Origin: Trichobilharzia regenti
Taxonomy: Eukaryota > Platyhelminthes > Trematoda > Strigeidida > Schistosomatidae
Assembly: GCA_944472135.2 (NCBI GenBank)
Contig: OX235265.1
Location: 41,203,459 to 41,267,458 of the forward strand
Direction of reading: 5' to 3'
DNA length: 64,000 nt
Under the pieces are notes generated by a model. That model made no database searches. It had not been told where the DNA came from and saw only the letters and a list, made by a program, of their open reading frames with translations. The position numbers were made by a program, and so were the translations under genes. Positions 53,986-64,000 of the stretch are shown here, one piece after another (positions within the stretch are counted from its first letter, which is position 1; each line of letters begins with the position of its first letter).

Positions 53986-55060
53986 ATTTACATTTTGCTC
54001 CTTTACTCAAACAGTTGAAGATTCGGTGGAGGAAACAAGTATACTAAAAGGGGTTGTTTAGAAATAAATGACCAAAGAACTCCTTTTCTAACTGGTGTGT
54101 CACAACTTGCGACCTAACATTACGTCCATTAGCCTGAGAAGATAGTTATTAGGTAGCATAATGAGTATGCTTTCTGGTTTTTGACAAAACATCAGTTGTG
54201 TCTGTAATTACCAAGGCATGTTGGTTCGAGCTAGCAACTTGGAATAACTTAAGCACTAAGAAACGCTTAACACTAAATACGGTAATAAGACAGAAAGGAA
54301 AAGAGAAACCTGACATACTGATAAATAAGCAAGCACTCAAAGTGTTCGTTTCTTTGCATTAAACAGGAAAGCTTTAGTATGACTATCAGTGCTTTAAATT
54401 CCTTTTGGCATATGATAATATCTCTGGCATTCAGTGTCATAGTCACTTGAACTCTGTCTAACAAACTGTCATCCATTAATAAGTACGCATCTAACATATT
54501 CTATATTTTGCGATACCGTATCATATTCTAACCTACGCCACTTCAATGAGCCAATCTCGATGTTACAAATCCTCAGGAAAGTCACTGTAACTATATCTGT
54601 AGTACATATTCAAGACGATTCCCATACTGATCAGAAACTTATAAGACTTTGATTTCATCATCAAATAAAAGCAGTTCTACAAAAAAAAACAGAGATGATC
54701 AACCAAGCATAGTCACCGAAAATCCTGAGCTTGAAAGCTTTCCACAGACTGGACAGAACTGCAAGCAACAGTGTTGTGAAACCGCAAAATCATGCGAAAG
54801 CTAACGTTTGAATGACTTCAGAGCTAATAAGTTTAGCCTCTGTCGCTTCAACTTTTGATTGGAAGTATCAGTCATTTTAAATTATTAATCACTGACAAAA
54901 TTACTAAGATACTGTCTAACGACTTCTAGAAATTCACTTTCAAGTTGATAGAGTCGCTGAATATTCACACGAATACCTGTTAACAATGACTTTTTGATAG
55001 ATATTACCGGCTTCAACTAGTCAATGAGGAGACTGACATGGTAATATTGGAACGTGAGTT
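53986..55060. other. No confident gene; one possible coding end
   Basis: Mostly featureless. Between about 54635 and 54795 one plus-strand frame reads DDQPSIVTENPELESFPQTG and CKQQCCETAKSCES before TAA, with a mediocre acceptor (CTGATCAG). It looks more protein-like than its surroundings but has no phase-compatible partner that I could find. Confidence 0.25.
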
Positions 55061-55074
55061 TTCACATACGTTCC

Positions 55075-56225
55075 CAATGGAACATAGGGCTTCAAGCTAG
55101 AACTTCGAAGTTTCGGTTACAGTGTTTTTTATTTTTACGGGGTGGGGTTGCTAACCTCATACTCAACCTTCCTTCTTTCTGCCTGTCTGTTTTCGACATA
55201 GAACTTTGCACTTATGTGCGGTACTTCAAGTCACCACACTCCATGTAGAACACAAAACAAGAGAATATAGAAGAAGAAATGCAGAGACAGTAAACAGAGG
55301 TGTGAGACAAAGGAATAGTAATAACAAAGAACAAAACAGTTTCATTGGAAATCATAAGTCACAAGAAGTGGATGCATCTGCACCATAACTGAGAACGATT
55401 TTGAGACATATCACCAATTGTTTCCAACCATTGGTTTTTACCATCCCGAGGACCCCAACCAGGAAGTCTACACCTTCCTACGTGGCTTAAACTAACTGTT
55501 GTAGATTTCATTGGCTGGTGAAGCCATGTTTTTTTTTGACCGCCGCTAGCTCTTTTCCAACCTGGCCCTATATCAGCTAACATTGCCTGTCGAGTATCCG
55601 TGCTGAGATTTCGTCAGTGATCAACCCGTTGGGGCGATGGTACTTCCCAAATAAGTGAAGTGGTCAACGGGCTCTACCACTTCACTTCCTATTTCTAAAC
55701 TAGGAGTCAGTGTGGTTCAGTCTTGTAACATCATCTTGCATTTGGTGGGAGCGAAACACATGCTAAACATTCATAGATTGCAGCTCAAGGTGTTTAGAAG
55801 ACCCTGCATTTTGTCAGCATCCTCGCCTAGGAGGACTATATCGTCTGCATATTCTAAGTCAACGAGATTATTCCCTGGTAGCAAGTCAATCTCTGAGTGT
55901 CTGAAGTGAGTTAGGGTTAAATCTATTAGTACATCTATGACGAAATTGAATAGAAATGGGGGATAATGGGCATCCCTGACGGGCACCACTAGTGGTCACC
56001 ACTTCAGATGACAACTCTCCGTAAGCCCTCACCTGGCTGCATGAGTTGGAGTAGAGTGCCTTGATCCTTCTTTACCGGTCTCAATATCGGGGATCGGACT
56101 CCGGACCATATGCGCCATTGGCAAGCGTTGATTGGGAAGTAATGATATAATGATAGTCCAAATGTATAAAAGAAACTAATCATGCGACAATGTCTACCCG
56201 TTAGTGACCATTTGTTCAAATGGTA
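55075..56225 (-). pseudogene. RTE-type LINE (SR2-like) 3' part with 3' UTR
   Basis: On the minus strand from about 56020: FLFNFVIDVLIDLTL, NNLVDLEYADDIVLLGEDAD (YADD kept), then TKCKMMLQDW, EVVEPVDHFTYLGSTIAP, and the C-terminal part GRCRLPGWGPRDGKNQWLE and LWCRCIHFL, broken by frameshifts and stops. The 3' UTR (about 55300-55075) contains TTGAGTATGAGGTTAGCAAC and GTAACCGAAACTTCGAAG, ending AAGCCCTATGTTCCATTGGG. The coding style matches the RTE group known as SR2 in schistosomes. Confidence 0.82.
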
Positions 56226-57423
56226 AAATCTGACTGGGTGTTTATCTGACTAAGGCGGAGATATATTTATGAAGTGAATTCTAATGTGCAGACTATTCAG
56301 CTAGTCTATAATATGATATGAAACAAGGATGAGTTCAGGAACTGGTTTGTATTCCTCTTGTAGAAGTAATCTGCGCTTCGGTAGTGGAAATCATACATCT
56401 TAGAAATATTTTATATTGAAAGTATGGCCTATAATATCTTCCAACTAGTCTTCTATGCATACAACTTACAGACAAAACACTTATCCTCCATACAATCAAA
56501 CCAAATCCCTACAAAACCAACACTTGAAAACACTTATTTGTTTTGCCATAAAATGCAGATAGGCGGTAGGAAAATCACCCAAAGTGTATATGACCTATTT
56601 GTTTTTAAAATAGAACACTTGTGAATGTCAATAATAATTTACCTTTCAGTATACCATTTCTACTGAACACCACGATCGATTGATATTTGGAAATTCGAAT
56701 CAGTTCCCTACTTTAAGAAATTACAAACAGTGCTCCTGTCTTTCTTCACTCTTTCTTACCACAGAATTATCATCATAAAATGATAGATGAGTTCATATTT
56801 TATAGTTTGCTGAGCCCTACCATTAGATGTTATTCTAATATGTTTAAACATTTTGCAATCTTGACAGAAAAGAAAGCGAGTCGAAGACGAATGATTTTCA
56901 CAAAATCTATAGGAATTTGGAGAGTCGAGAAAAATTAGTGAATATATCTTCTCCTAGGACAGATGAAATGAGCACTCAGTACGACTTAATTTACAATAAT
57001 TAACCTACTGATGGTACACATATCAGACCACCCTAATAATAAGACAACTCATATGACTGGTTTCCAACCAGTCAAAGCACTTTTGAAGATTTAGCACTTA
57101 GAGAGGGAATTTAATGGATAACACAGACATAGTTAAATAGAAAACTGTTAAGGCGGTTATTCAAATGATTTAAACTAAAATGGAACCGATTAGAAGTAAA
57201 TCATTAAAACAAACATCATTGTCTGTTTGAAATTCCTAATCAAAGTGTACCTCTTTGATTCGCATTTCCTCATGGAGATACTGAGAAAAGACACCTGATG
57301 ACATAACTGCCAGAGTAACGAGAATTAAAACTCATTCTGAATGTCATTCGACGGTCTCCTCAGCGTGTGCCCAACCCGTCTTCATTTTCTCTCACATATT
57401 TGTTGAGCAATAGGTCCCTAGCC
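56226..57423. other. No gene recognised
   Basis: AT-rich sequence. At about 56490-56530, ACCAAATCCCTACAAAACCA matches the 3' end of SINE-B, a small remnant. Nothing else. Confidence 0.4.
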
Positions 57424-57650
57424 AAGCGTCGGTGGCACAACGGTTAGGACGTTCGCCAACCATGCACATGGTCCGGGGTTCAATCCCCGGCCGACGTACT
57501 CCTTTACCTCACTAAGCCAGAAATAGTGCTTGATAAAGAGAAAAGTTTGGTCATGAGGCTAGCGACCCCATCCTGTAAAATAAACACTGTTATAGAAACC
57601 ACAAGCCATTAGCTTGAACCCCTATGTTCCACTGGGGAACATGAAGGAAT
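57424..57650 (+). repeat. SINE-D copy
   Basis: Head GTCGGTGGCACAACGGTTAG and GTCCGGGGTTCAATCCCCGG. The tail is CTCACTAAGCCAGAAATAG, then TTTGGTCATGAGGCTAGC, then CCCATCCTGTAAAATAAAC and CTATGTTCCACTGGGGAAC, the same closing motif as the RTE LINEs at 32690 and (inverse) 55085. Confidence 0.78.
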
Positions 57651-57654
57651 AAAA

Positions 57655-58140
57655 GGTTCCTGGTTAGTTTTTATTGCCAATTCTTTCTAGTCATTTGATC
57701 TTCAATATGGAGCCAGAGAAGGCAGTCGTTGAAAAAAGTCTACTGTAGCCTGTTGGAGATGCTTTCTTTGAAGCGCTCAGTTTCTCACCTATATCGAAGA
57801 ACTGACTGCTGTTGAAAATCCGAATTTTGTTATTAATGCTGCTGAGTGCAGAGGATTTCAAAACTGATTTCACAGTGATGAAGGTCTTATTGGCCTTTCC
57901 GATTCTAGTTTTGACATCTTCATCCATTCCGAGTGGCTATAGTTGAAACGAGGCTGCCTAGATAAGTGAAGCGAGTGACTGCCTTCAAATTTCTCCCCTT
58001 TGATAATGATTAGTGCTGGTTGTCATTGTTGTTGTTGTTGTTGTTGATCGGTTATCTTCATCACCTCAGTCTTCTCTACGTTTACTTGAAGTCTTGTGTT
58101 CACTGTTTCTTCTGACAACTTGCTGTTGAGTAGTAACAGG
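57655..58140 (-). pseudogene. RTE-type LINE fragment
   Basis: The minus-strand frame reads MDEDVKTRIGKANKTFI, SINNKIRIFNS and GYSRLFSTTAFSGSILKIK, matching the central part of the RTE copies at 31632-32746 and 60497-61670 but more diverged. Both ends are truncated. A short (GTT)n lies at about 58028-58046. Confidence 0.75.
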
Positions 58141-59029
58141 GTTGTAATACAACAACAAGGTGTGAAGTAATCGATTGCATTTCAATAGGCCTAAAAGAAT
58201 AAAAAATTTGTAATCATTTCATATCCTATTATAACCGAGGATAGTAGTCATTTGAACAATTTTTATTCAAACTTTGAACTGAATAGCCCTAACATACCAA
58301 ATAAAGTTTAGTTATCAATTTAGCTTCATATGTAACTTCGTTGAATAATCTTAAATTGAGTAAATCATTCTCATCACCAAAACACAAAGAGCGTAGTATG
58401 TTTAAAAAAAAAGGGGTACAAAATTAAATACATCTATCAACATATTAAAAAATAAAAGACAAAATTCTACTTTAACATGTTTATCAGTCCGTTAATTATT
58501 ATCTCTTCTCTATTTTTCTTAATTTGAGCATATAAAAATGCGTTATAATCATATGTTCCTGACCTAGAGAGGTGAGAGAGATGCTCTAAAGACTTTCCTC
58601 CGGATAACTTTGAATCATTTTTGCACTAAATGCTAACGTTAATAAAGAAAAATCAATAGAGTAAGTATAATAATTATAATTCTTGTGAAATTTAACATTT
58701 CAGCATTCTAGCCATTACTATTATTATACGAAGCATAATATTACATATAAAAGTCATTCACCTTCTGTTTATCAAAAATGCTGCATAAGATTTAATGAAC
58801 AACGCTCATACATTTGTATGCTACAAAAATACACATTTTGAAAAGATCATAGTTGATAATTTGAACAAAGTAAATAACATAAGATGGACTAATATAAAAA
58901 AACTATACCATTTTATTTTAATTGAATTTGAGATTTTTCCGTCGATTGATTTGACCGAAGTGTTCGTTCTCAGGTTGACATATTGGCTTCTTGTTCAGAT
59001 GCTTCGACGATGTCTGGGCATTTAGTTAG
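58141..59029. other. No gene recognised
   Basis: Very AT-rich sequence. Nothing recognised; the frame at 58795-59025 is not supported. Confidence 0.4.
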
Positions 59030-59212
59030 TATTTAATTGGTGGATGGTGACTGGCAGCGGAATCCAGGATAAAGCGCATTTCATCCTAATTGGGACTCGT
59101 CATCTGGATGTACCTGCATTTCCCAGTGAGTGGTGATGTCCCCACCGAGGCTCGAACCCAGTGACCAGAGTTTCAAACGTCACAGAGGTATCCACTAGAC
59201 CACTTGAGCCAC
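59030..59212 (-). repeat. S-alpha-type SINE, minus strand
   Basis: On the minus strand: AGTGGTCTAGTGGATACC, CTGGGTTCGAGCCTCGG, then ACATCCAGATGACGAGTCCC, AATTAGGATGAAATGCGC and CCTGGATTCCGCTGCCAGTC. Head-to-head with the copy at 59205. Confidence 0.8.
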
Positions 59213-59395
59213 CTCTTGTGCAACGGTGGCCTAGTGGATAACGCTTTGACATCTGAGACTATGGGCACTGGGTTCAAGCCTCCGTGGGAACGTCATCACT
59301 CACTGGGAAATGCAGGTACATTCAGATGACGAGTCCCAAATAGGACGAAATGCGCATCCTGGATTCCACTGCTAGGCACCATCCAAAAATTAAAT
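59205..59395 (+). repeat. S-alpha-type SINE with hammerhead scaffold
   Basis: Boxes GTGGCCTAGTGGATAACGC and CTGGGTTCAAGCCTCCG. The scaffold has stem I CAG (59323-59325) with CTG (59359-59361), core ATGACGA (59326-59332), stem II GTCC (59333-59336) with GGAC (59343-59346), GAAA (59347-59350), and triplet ATC (59356-59358). The S. mansoni S-alpha ribozyme has CTGATGA at the core; here the invariant first C is A, so self-cleavage is unlikely. Confidence 0.82.
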
Positions 59396-60496
59396 TCTAC
59401 TATACCATTTTGTTTAAGTACGCAAAGTAAAATTTATAAAAGTCTTCAAAAATTCATTCACCGAAATAGCACATATATATACAAAAAAAATGGTTGAAAC
59501 ATTTCTCAGACAGAAAATTAAACGCTGAAGTGGCGAATAAAAGATGAGGATCATTAGGTGTGCATAAGACATAGGTGGTAACACTGGAAACAGAATTAGC
59601 GAAGGTGTGAAAATACAACTCGCCATAACATTCATCAAGCCATATTAATTAGGGTTGACGACAAAAAGTATGCGGCTTAATCACCTGCAAAACCATTAGA
59701 CATTCTTCCTATATTATATTAAAACCTACATTTCAAATTGCATGTATTTAAAATGACAAGCACAGAAACATTCAAAAGATAATTAACATTTTACTCATTA
59801 CAAGTATGAATGCGATGCATATTCGCCAATCCATATAGAACTAATTTGTATACACACACACCAACACTAATCACTACAACTACTTACCTAGTTATGAACG
59901 CTGAAAAAGCATACACAAATTATGCTCAGAAGCCATTATGTAACTATTATTGATTCATCATTCATGGAATTGATAAAATTCAAAATACCTCATACACAGT
60001 TAGTTACATATACATAAAATGTAGCCAATAACTATGGTCGACTAGAGCAGTTGAACTTACATGGTGGTAACAGTAAACAAGATGATAAACAATAGTTACT
60101 AACATACAAAATATTTGTATTTTTAAATTGGATTCTATTGATAAAAAACAGCCTGAGCAGGTTATAAATATATTGTGAACTTCAATTAATTTTACATACA
60201 CTATCTATTGTAATAATAGTAATAAAAATGTTCTATAATGAAATGGAAAAAATGCAGTTCGTTGTGGTTTAGTGTAAATTAATGAGAAAATCTCTTGAAT
60301 GAAATTCACATTTAATCTTATCGTTCCAATCAATAACTCTCTGGTAGTGAATACTTTCCACCCGATGACTACATTTTACTTTTACTAGAAAAATTGGACG
60401 AAGTATTTCTTTTGTGTGAGAGTCAATACTGAACAATGACTAGATCGTTTCTCAATGTGTGCCATCAAGTGCTATGACTGTATTAACTACTATTAT
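59396..60496. other. No gene recognised
   Basis: AT-rich sequence with short unsupported frames on the minus strand. Nothing recognised. Confidence 0.4.
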
Positions 60497-61670
60497 TATT
60501 ATTGTTCCCTTGGGTTCCTAGTGGAACATAGGGCTTCAGCTGCACGTCTCCACTTGCTTCTGTCTTCTGCTGTACTTTTCACCTGCATCCATGTTAGTCC
60601 AAACTGTTTCAACTCCTCTTCATACGATCTCCTCCATGTCACCCTTGCACTGACGTCCCACTTGCCGCTTCCCAATCTGTTGGGTTCCAATCGAGCAATG
60701 GCCTGACGCGCGTGCGATGTCACCCAGTGGCGGCCTCCTCAGTGAGTGTCCAATCCATCTCCACTCCATCTCCTGCATATTTGTTGGCCGATTCGTTCTT
60801 GTTTTGTTTGTTCATCGCCATAGTTTCTTGTTGGTAATTCTTTACGCCCCCCCCCCGGCCATCTGATCATCAGTACAGATCCAGCGAAAACAGTTGTTGG
60901 TTGATAAATGTCTGCAACAGGCTGTTGGAAATATTCTTTGTGACCCGCCCGTGAAGTTTCTGATCTGTATGGAACAGCTGACTGACTTGACGTTTGTATT
61001 GAAAATCCGACCGAATTTCGTTGTTGATGGTGAGTGATGAAGATTTCCACATTGGTTTCAGGTTAATGAACGTGTTTCTCGCCTTCCCGACTCTCGCTCA
61101 ATTTGACATCCTCGTCCGTTCCTCCTGTAATTGAAACAATGCTCCCTCGATAAGTGAGTGAATGAAGTAACCTCTTTCAAATCCATCCCGTTGATGGTGA
61201 TTGGGACTGGATGTTGCTGTTGTTGTTTTTGGTGGTAGTTGGTTATTTTCATAACCTCCGTCTTGTCTATGTTCACCTGGAGTCCTGGCTACGCCGGCTG
61301 CTTCTTCGACCAGTTTGTCGGTTTTCGCTCGCTTGTAAGTCTTCGATTTTGTGTGTGTGACATCAAACATAAATCATCCACGCGCGAAATACAGGTCTTG
61401 TAGGTTCTTCACGTCGGTCGGTCCAGGATATCCCTGTCTTCTCATTTCCCACTGTCTGACGCATAATCCAGTCAATACACCACAATTGGGTATATCATTG
61501 TTGATAATAAGCACCCTTGTCTGACTCATGTGTTTACTCCAAACGCCTCGCTGAGTTTTCCGTTGTGGATCACTTGACATGTTCCATTGTCGTACAGCTG
61601 TTGAATAAGGTTGATGAATATTTGAGGTACGCCGTAGTACTCGAGTATTAGGGAAGACCAATAAGCAATA
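60497..61670 (-). mobile_element. RTE-type LINE fragment, minus strand
   Basis: The 3' end is at about 60497, with (TAA)n seen as ATTATTATTATTATTG on the plus strand and CCTTGGGTTCCTAGTGG. Toward 61670 the minus strand reads NIHQPYSTAVRQWNMSSD, QTRVLIINNDIPNCGVLTG, DVKNLQDLYFARG, MNIDKTEVMKITN and ARVTWRRSYEEELKQFGLTW. It has the same internal lesion as the copy at 31632-32746 (CAATGATATACCCAATTGTG). All frames are broken. Confidence 0.85.
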
Positions 61671-61929
61671 TTATATCCAAGAAGGAAGTATAACCTGTTC
61701 TATGTGTATTAGTAAGGTATAACACTTCAAACCTTATTAAGTGATATCAGATATCGATCGTTGTACTTTCAGTTATAAATATTACCTAAAAAGAAGCTTT
61801 TTTACTATATAGGAAGAGCCTGGTCAAACAGCAGAAGTGAAAGGGCAAACCTAGTTTGGAGGTAAGGCTAAAAGTTAATTGATCAAGATTGGAAGAGCCA
61901 CGAGTCAGTAAAACGATGAAGACTGAAGA
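61671..61929. other. No confident gene
   Basis: A pyrimidine tract ending CTATATAG at 61811 and GTAAGG at 61862 bracket about 50 nt, but the frames are short and no neighbouring exon fits the phase. Confidence 0.3.
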
Positions 61930-62160
61930 ATTCTATTATGGGTTAAATTTATTTTGATAAACTCCCACAGTGTTATACAGTAATATTTACTGATGACCAC
62001 GTTTCGAGCACAATTTATGGCTCATATCATATCAAGGTACCATATCAGTGATATGATTATGAGCAATACAATGTGCTCTAAACGTCATCAGTAAATATTA
62101 CTGCATAACACTGTGAGGGTTTATCAAAATAAATTTTACTCATAATGGAATTCTACTCTA
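61930..62160. repeat. Foldback (long inverted repeat)
   Basis: Arms of about 90-100 bp: TTAAATTTATTTTGATAAAC..CACAGTGTTATACAGTAATA..TTTACTGATGA on the left, and the inverse of TCATCAGTAAATATTACTGC..ATAACACTGTGAGGG..TTTATCAAAATAAATTTTAC on the right. The loop is about 40 bp. It resembles a MITE or foldback element; no ORF. Confidence 0.75.
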
Positions 62161-62457
62161 CCACAGTGTACAAGTTTAGTTCTTATTATCGAAGACTTAA
62201 GAAGCCTGATCTAAACGTGGGATCCTAATCACAGTTGTTACAACTGATATTCAGCGATAAAATCCACTCTTGAAGTGGAAAATGAATCCAGAATTTCCTT
62301 TCTAATGTGTAACTGACAAGAAGAGCCAACAGAACCTACAAAAATTCTGTCCATAGAAAACCCACAAGGAACTGTCAACTGACAAATTTCTACAGGTAGC
62401 CACCTGTTGAACGAAAATGAAATTTAGCCACTTGAATCTGTGGTCCTGACGCTGTAG

Positions 62458-62600
62458 AAGATGAACTAGAACTTCCGAAACAAACCTTCATCGAAAGCAG
62501 GATACCTACTGATTCATTTTTGGCTCGTTTACAAGAACGTCAAACTAAACGTTCACAGAGAAAGAAACATTATTTGCACCAGAAAAGGGCTTTTACATGA
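62458..62600 (+). CDS. Possible terminal exon, plus strand
   Basis: After a CTGACGCTGTAG acceptor, one frame is open for 46 codons to TGA at 62598-62600: EDELELPKQTFIESRIPTDS, then FLARLQERQTKRSQRKKHY and ending LHQKRAFT. The basic, charged composition looks protein-like. It starts with two bases completing a codon, and no upstream exon of matching phase was found. The gene, if real, is not identified. Confidence 0.3.
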
Positions 62601-62821
62601 GCCTTGATTTCAAGCGAGGACTTAAGCTGCGGTATCCTTTAGAGAAGAACTACACAAACCTTGAGAAAATTCTTGGCAAAAGCGCTAAAAGTGGTGTCTT
62701 CTAGTCGTCCACTGGTGTGTAGAAGCCTGGTTACTTGTAAATGCACACACCAGTTCACCTGTTATTGTGGAGGCAGGCATTTCGGTTCTCCGACATGTAT
62801 CCTGTCTAAAAGGGTTCAAGA

Positions 62822-63022
62822 GTCGGTGCGTCGGTAGAACAGCGGTTAGGACTCTCGCCGGCCATTCACACGGTGCGGGGTTCGACCCCCTGCCGACGCA
62901 CACCTGATATCTATGGTCGGCCTGCAAAATTTGGGCTACCGATATCACATGCTGAAAATTCCATGCTTGTACGCAAAATACCATGTGGAATCAAGCTGTA
63001 ATCAAAAAATAAATAAATAATC
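62822..63022 (+). repeat. SINE-E copy
   Basis: Head GCGTCGGTAGAACAGCGGTT and CGGGGTTCGACCCCCTGCC. The body is CACACCTGATATCTATGGTC, CTACCGATATCACATGCTG and TGTGGAATCAAGCTGTAATC, ending AAAAAATAAATAAATAA. Better preserved than the 53785 copy. The minus-strand 99-codon frame across it is not a gene. Confidence 0.8.
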
Positions 63023-63889
63023 CCGTATGGTTACAGAAACGTAACATTGGTGCTATACGGAGTGCGATAATTGAACACCTTATCAACACTGATATTCTAT
63101 CTCAACAAACTCTTTCAAAGAAATCTACTAAGTGAAGAACAACCTGCTAAAGAAAATACGCTTTAGTCTCCTTTGTACTGCTGAAGCTTTAGTTATTCAG
63201 ACAGAGATACCGGAGCTCTGCACACAAAAGAAAACTATTCAACCAATTCTACTATTATCGTAACAACCTTGTTGTTTTTCACTAACTTGGTATTTGTTTG
63301 TTTCTTTAACTCTTTGTAACTCTTATATGTCTTTCAAACTCTTACGTAACATTAAATTTGTATCTGTTCCCATATCCATCCTGATTACAACTCATCTATT
63401 AGACTGTTTTCCTAATTACGTAACTAGCACACCCTTATACTACTTCTCTTATGTATTCATTGATTAATATTAACAACTAGGATTATGACAACTCGTCAGT
63501 GTTGTGACTGTCCTCTTTCATAGAGATATTGGATACAAGCGCGATAGTACAACTAAAGGATATGAATTCGCCAACAAATGCCTCTTCGCTGAACTACTTA
63601 CTAGTTTTATTCTTTTCATTGATCACCCAGAATAACCAATCGATCAAGAAGTAAACATAAATGCTAACAATCAGAAGTGGATAAATTGAATTCTTCAAAC
63701 CTGAATTATACGAGTGTATATTTACACTGCAAATTTGACGTACTTTATTTCGCTGACAATAATCAAAAATAGTCACAATGTATTGATAAATCTCAATAAA
63801 TATTTATAGATGCTAGAGAGACATAACAACTTTACAAATGTGATTGAAGTTTCCTGAATAAAAGCACACGGATATCAACAGGATGCATA
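63023..63889. other. No gene recognised
   Basis: AT-rich sequence. Nothing recognised. Confidence 0.4.
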
Positions 63890-64000
63890 TTTCCTCCCAT
63901 CTAGGAATCGTCGTCACGATGTTCCCGCATTCCCCTCTGAGACTCAAAACCCAGTACGCACTGTTTCAAACGCCAAAACCGCTTGACCTACGACAGCATC
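63890..64000 (-). repeat. S-alpha-type SINE, cut by the window edge
   Basis: On the minus strand: GTTTGAAACAGTGCGTACTG, GGGTTTTGAGTCTCAG, then ATCGTGACGACGATTCC and GGGAGGAAATATGCATCC. The ribozyme core and stem II are both degraded. Confidence 0.65.

Noticed and set aside
61812..61861. Small plus-strand exon between CTATATAG and GTAAGG
   Set aside because: The only open frame has phases that fit neither the exon at 62458 nor any visible upstream exon.
62685..62984. Minus-strand 99-codon frame
   Set aside because: Antisense to the SINE-E copy.

Overview
The window looks like a piece of a schistosome (blood-fluke) nuclear genome. It is AT-rich and gene-sparse, with tiny introns (32-54 nt) beside very long ones. 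It is packed with the repeat classes known from Schistosoma: CR1- and RTE-type LINEs, BEL/Pao-type LTR elements, Penelope-like elements with GIY-YIG endonuclease, and tRNA-derived SINEs including the S-alpha type that carries a hammerhead-ribozyme scaffold. No prokaryotic, CRISPR or rRNA feature is visible. The species cannot be fixed from sequence reading alone.

Host genes. (A) A minus-strand gene runs out of the left edge. Five phase-compatible exons are visible (3599-3540, 3507-3389, 3343-3230, 3175-2949, 420-85), with a possible sixth upstream at 8560-8496. (B) A plus-strand gene for a long coiled-coil protein has five phase-compatible exons at 30904-31276, 34805-35088, 41235-41649, 46915-47244 and 50978-51196. 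The last has no ATG and ends in TAA. Its introns are full of SINEs, an RTE copy and a Penelope relic. (C) Minus-strand coding islands lie at 19527-19249 (terminal exon) and 45499-45319 (internal exon, inside an intron of gene B). A weaker one is at 29193-28947. Genes A-C are not confidently named here.

Repeat layout. 9.75-10.11 kb holds a decayed solo LTR. 10.18-18.99 kb is a three-layer nest: a CR1 relic split by a BEL-type gag-only element (element 2, flanked by the duplicated ACTTC), which is itself split by a second copy in opposite orientation (element 1). 19.7-24.75 kb is a CR1 LINE with both ORFs open: ORF1 with a PHD-type zinc finger, ORF2 with APE endonuclease plus reverse transcriptase. 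Penelope relics are at 28.1, 44.0-44.7 and 51.6-53.1 kb; the last is enclosed by 240-bp inverted repeats. RTE fragments are at 31.6-32.7 (with a 17-bp target-site duplication), 40.3-41.1, 55.1-56.2, 57.7-58.1 and 60.5-61.7 kb. At least five kinds of tRNA-headed SINE or SINE-like repeat are scattered from 29 kb to the right edge.

Most notable are the inverted BEL nest, in which 5' LTR matches 5' LTR and 3' LTR matches 3' LTR between the two copies; a triple structured repeat inside that element; a hammerhead-like fold in a second SINE family; and one SINE head joined to two tails, one shared with an RTE LINE in the same window.
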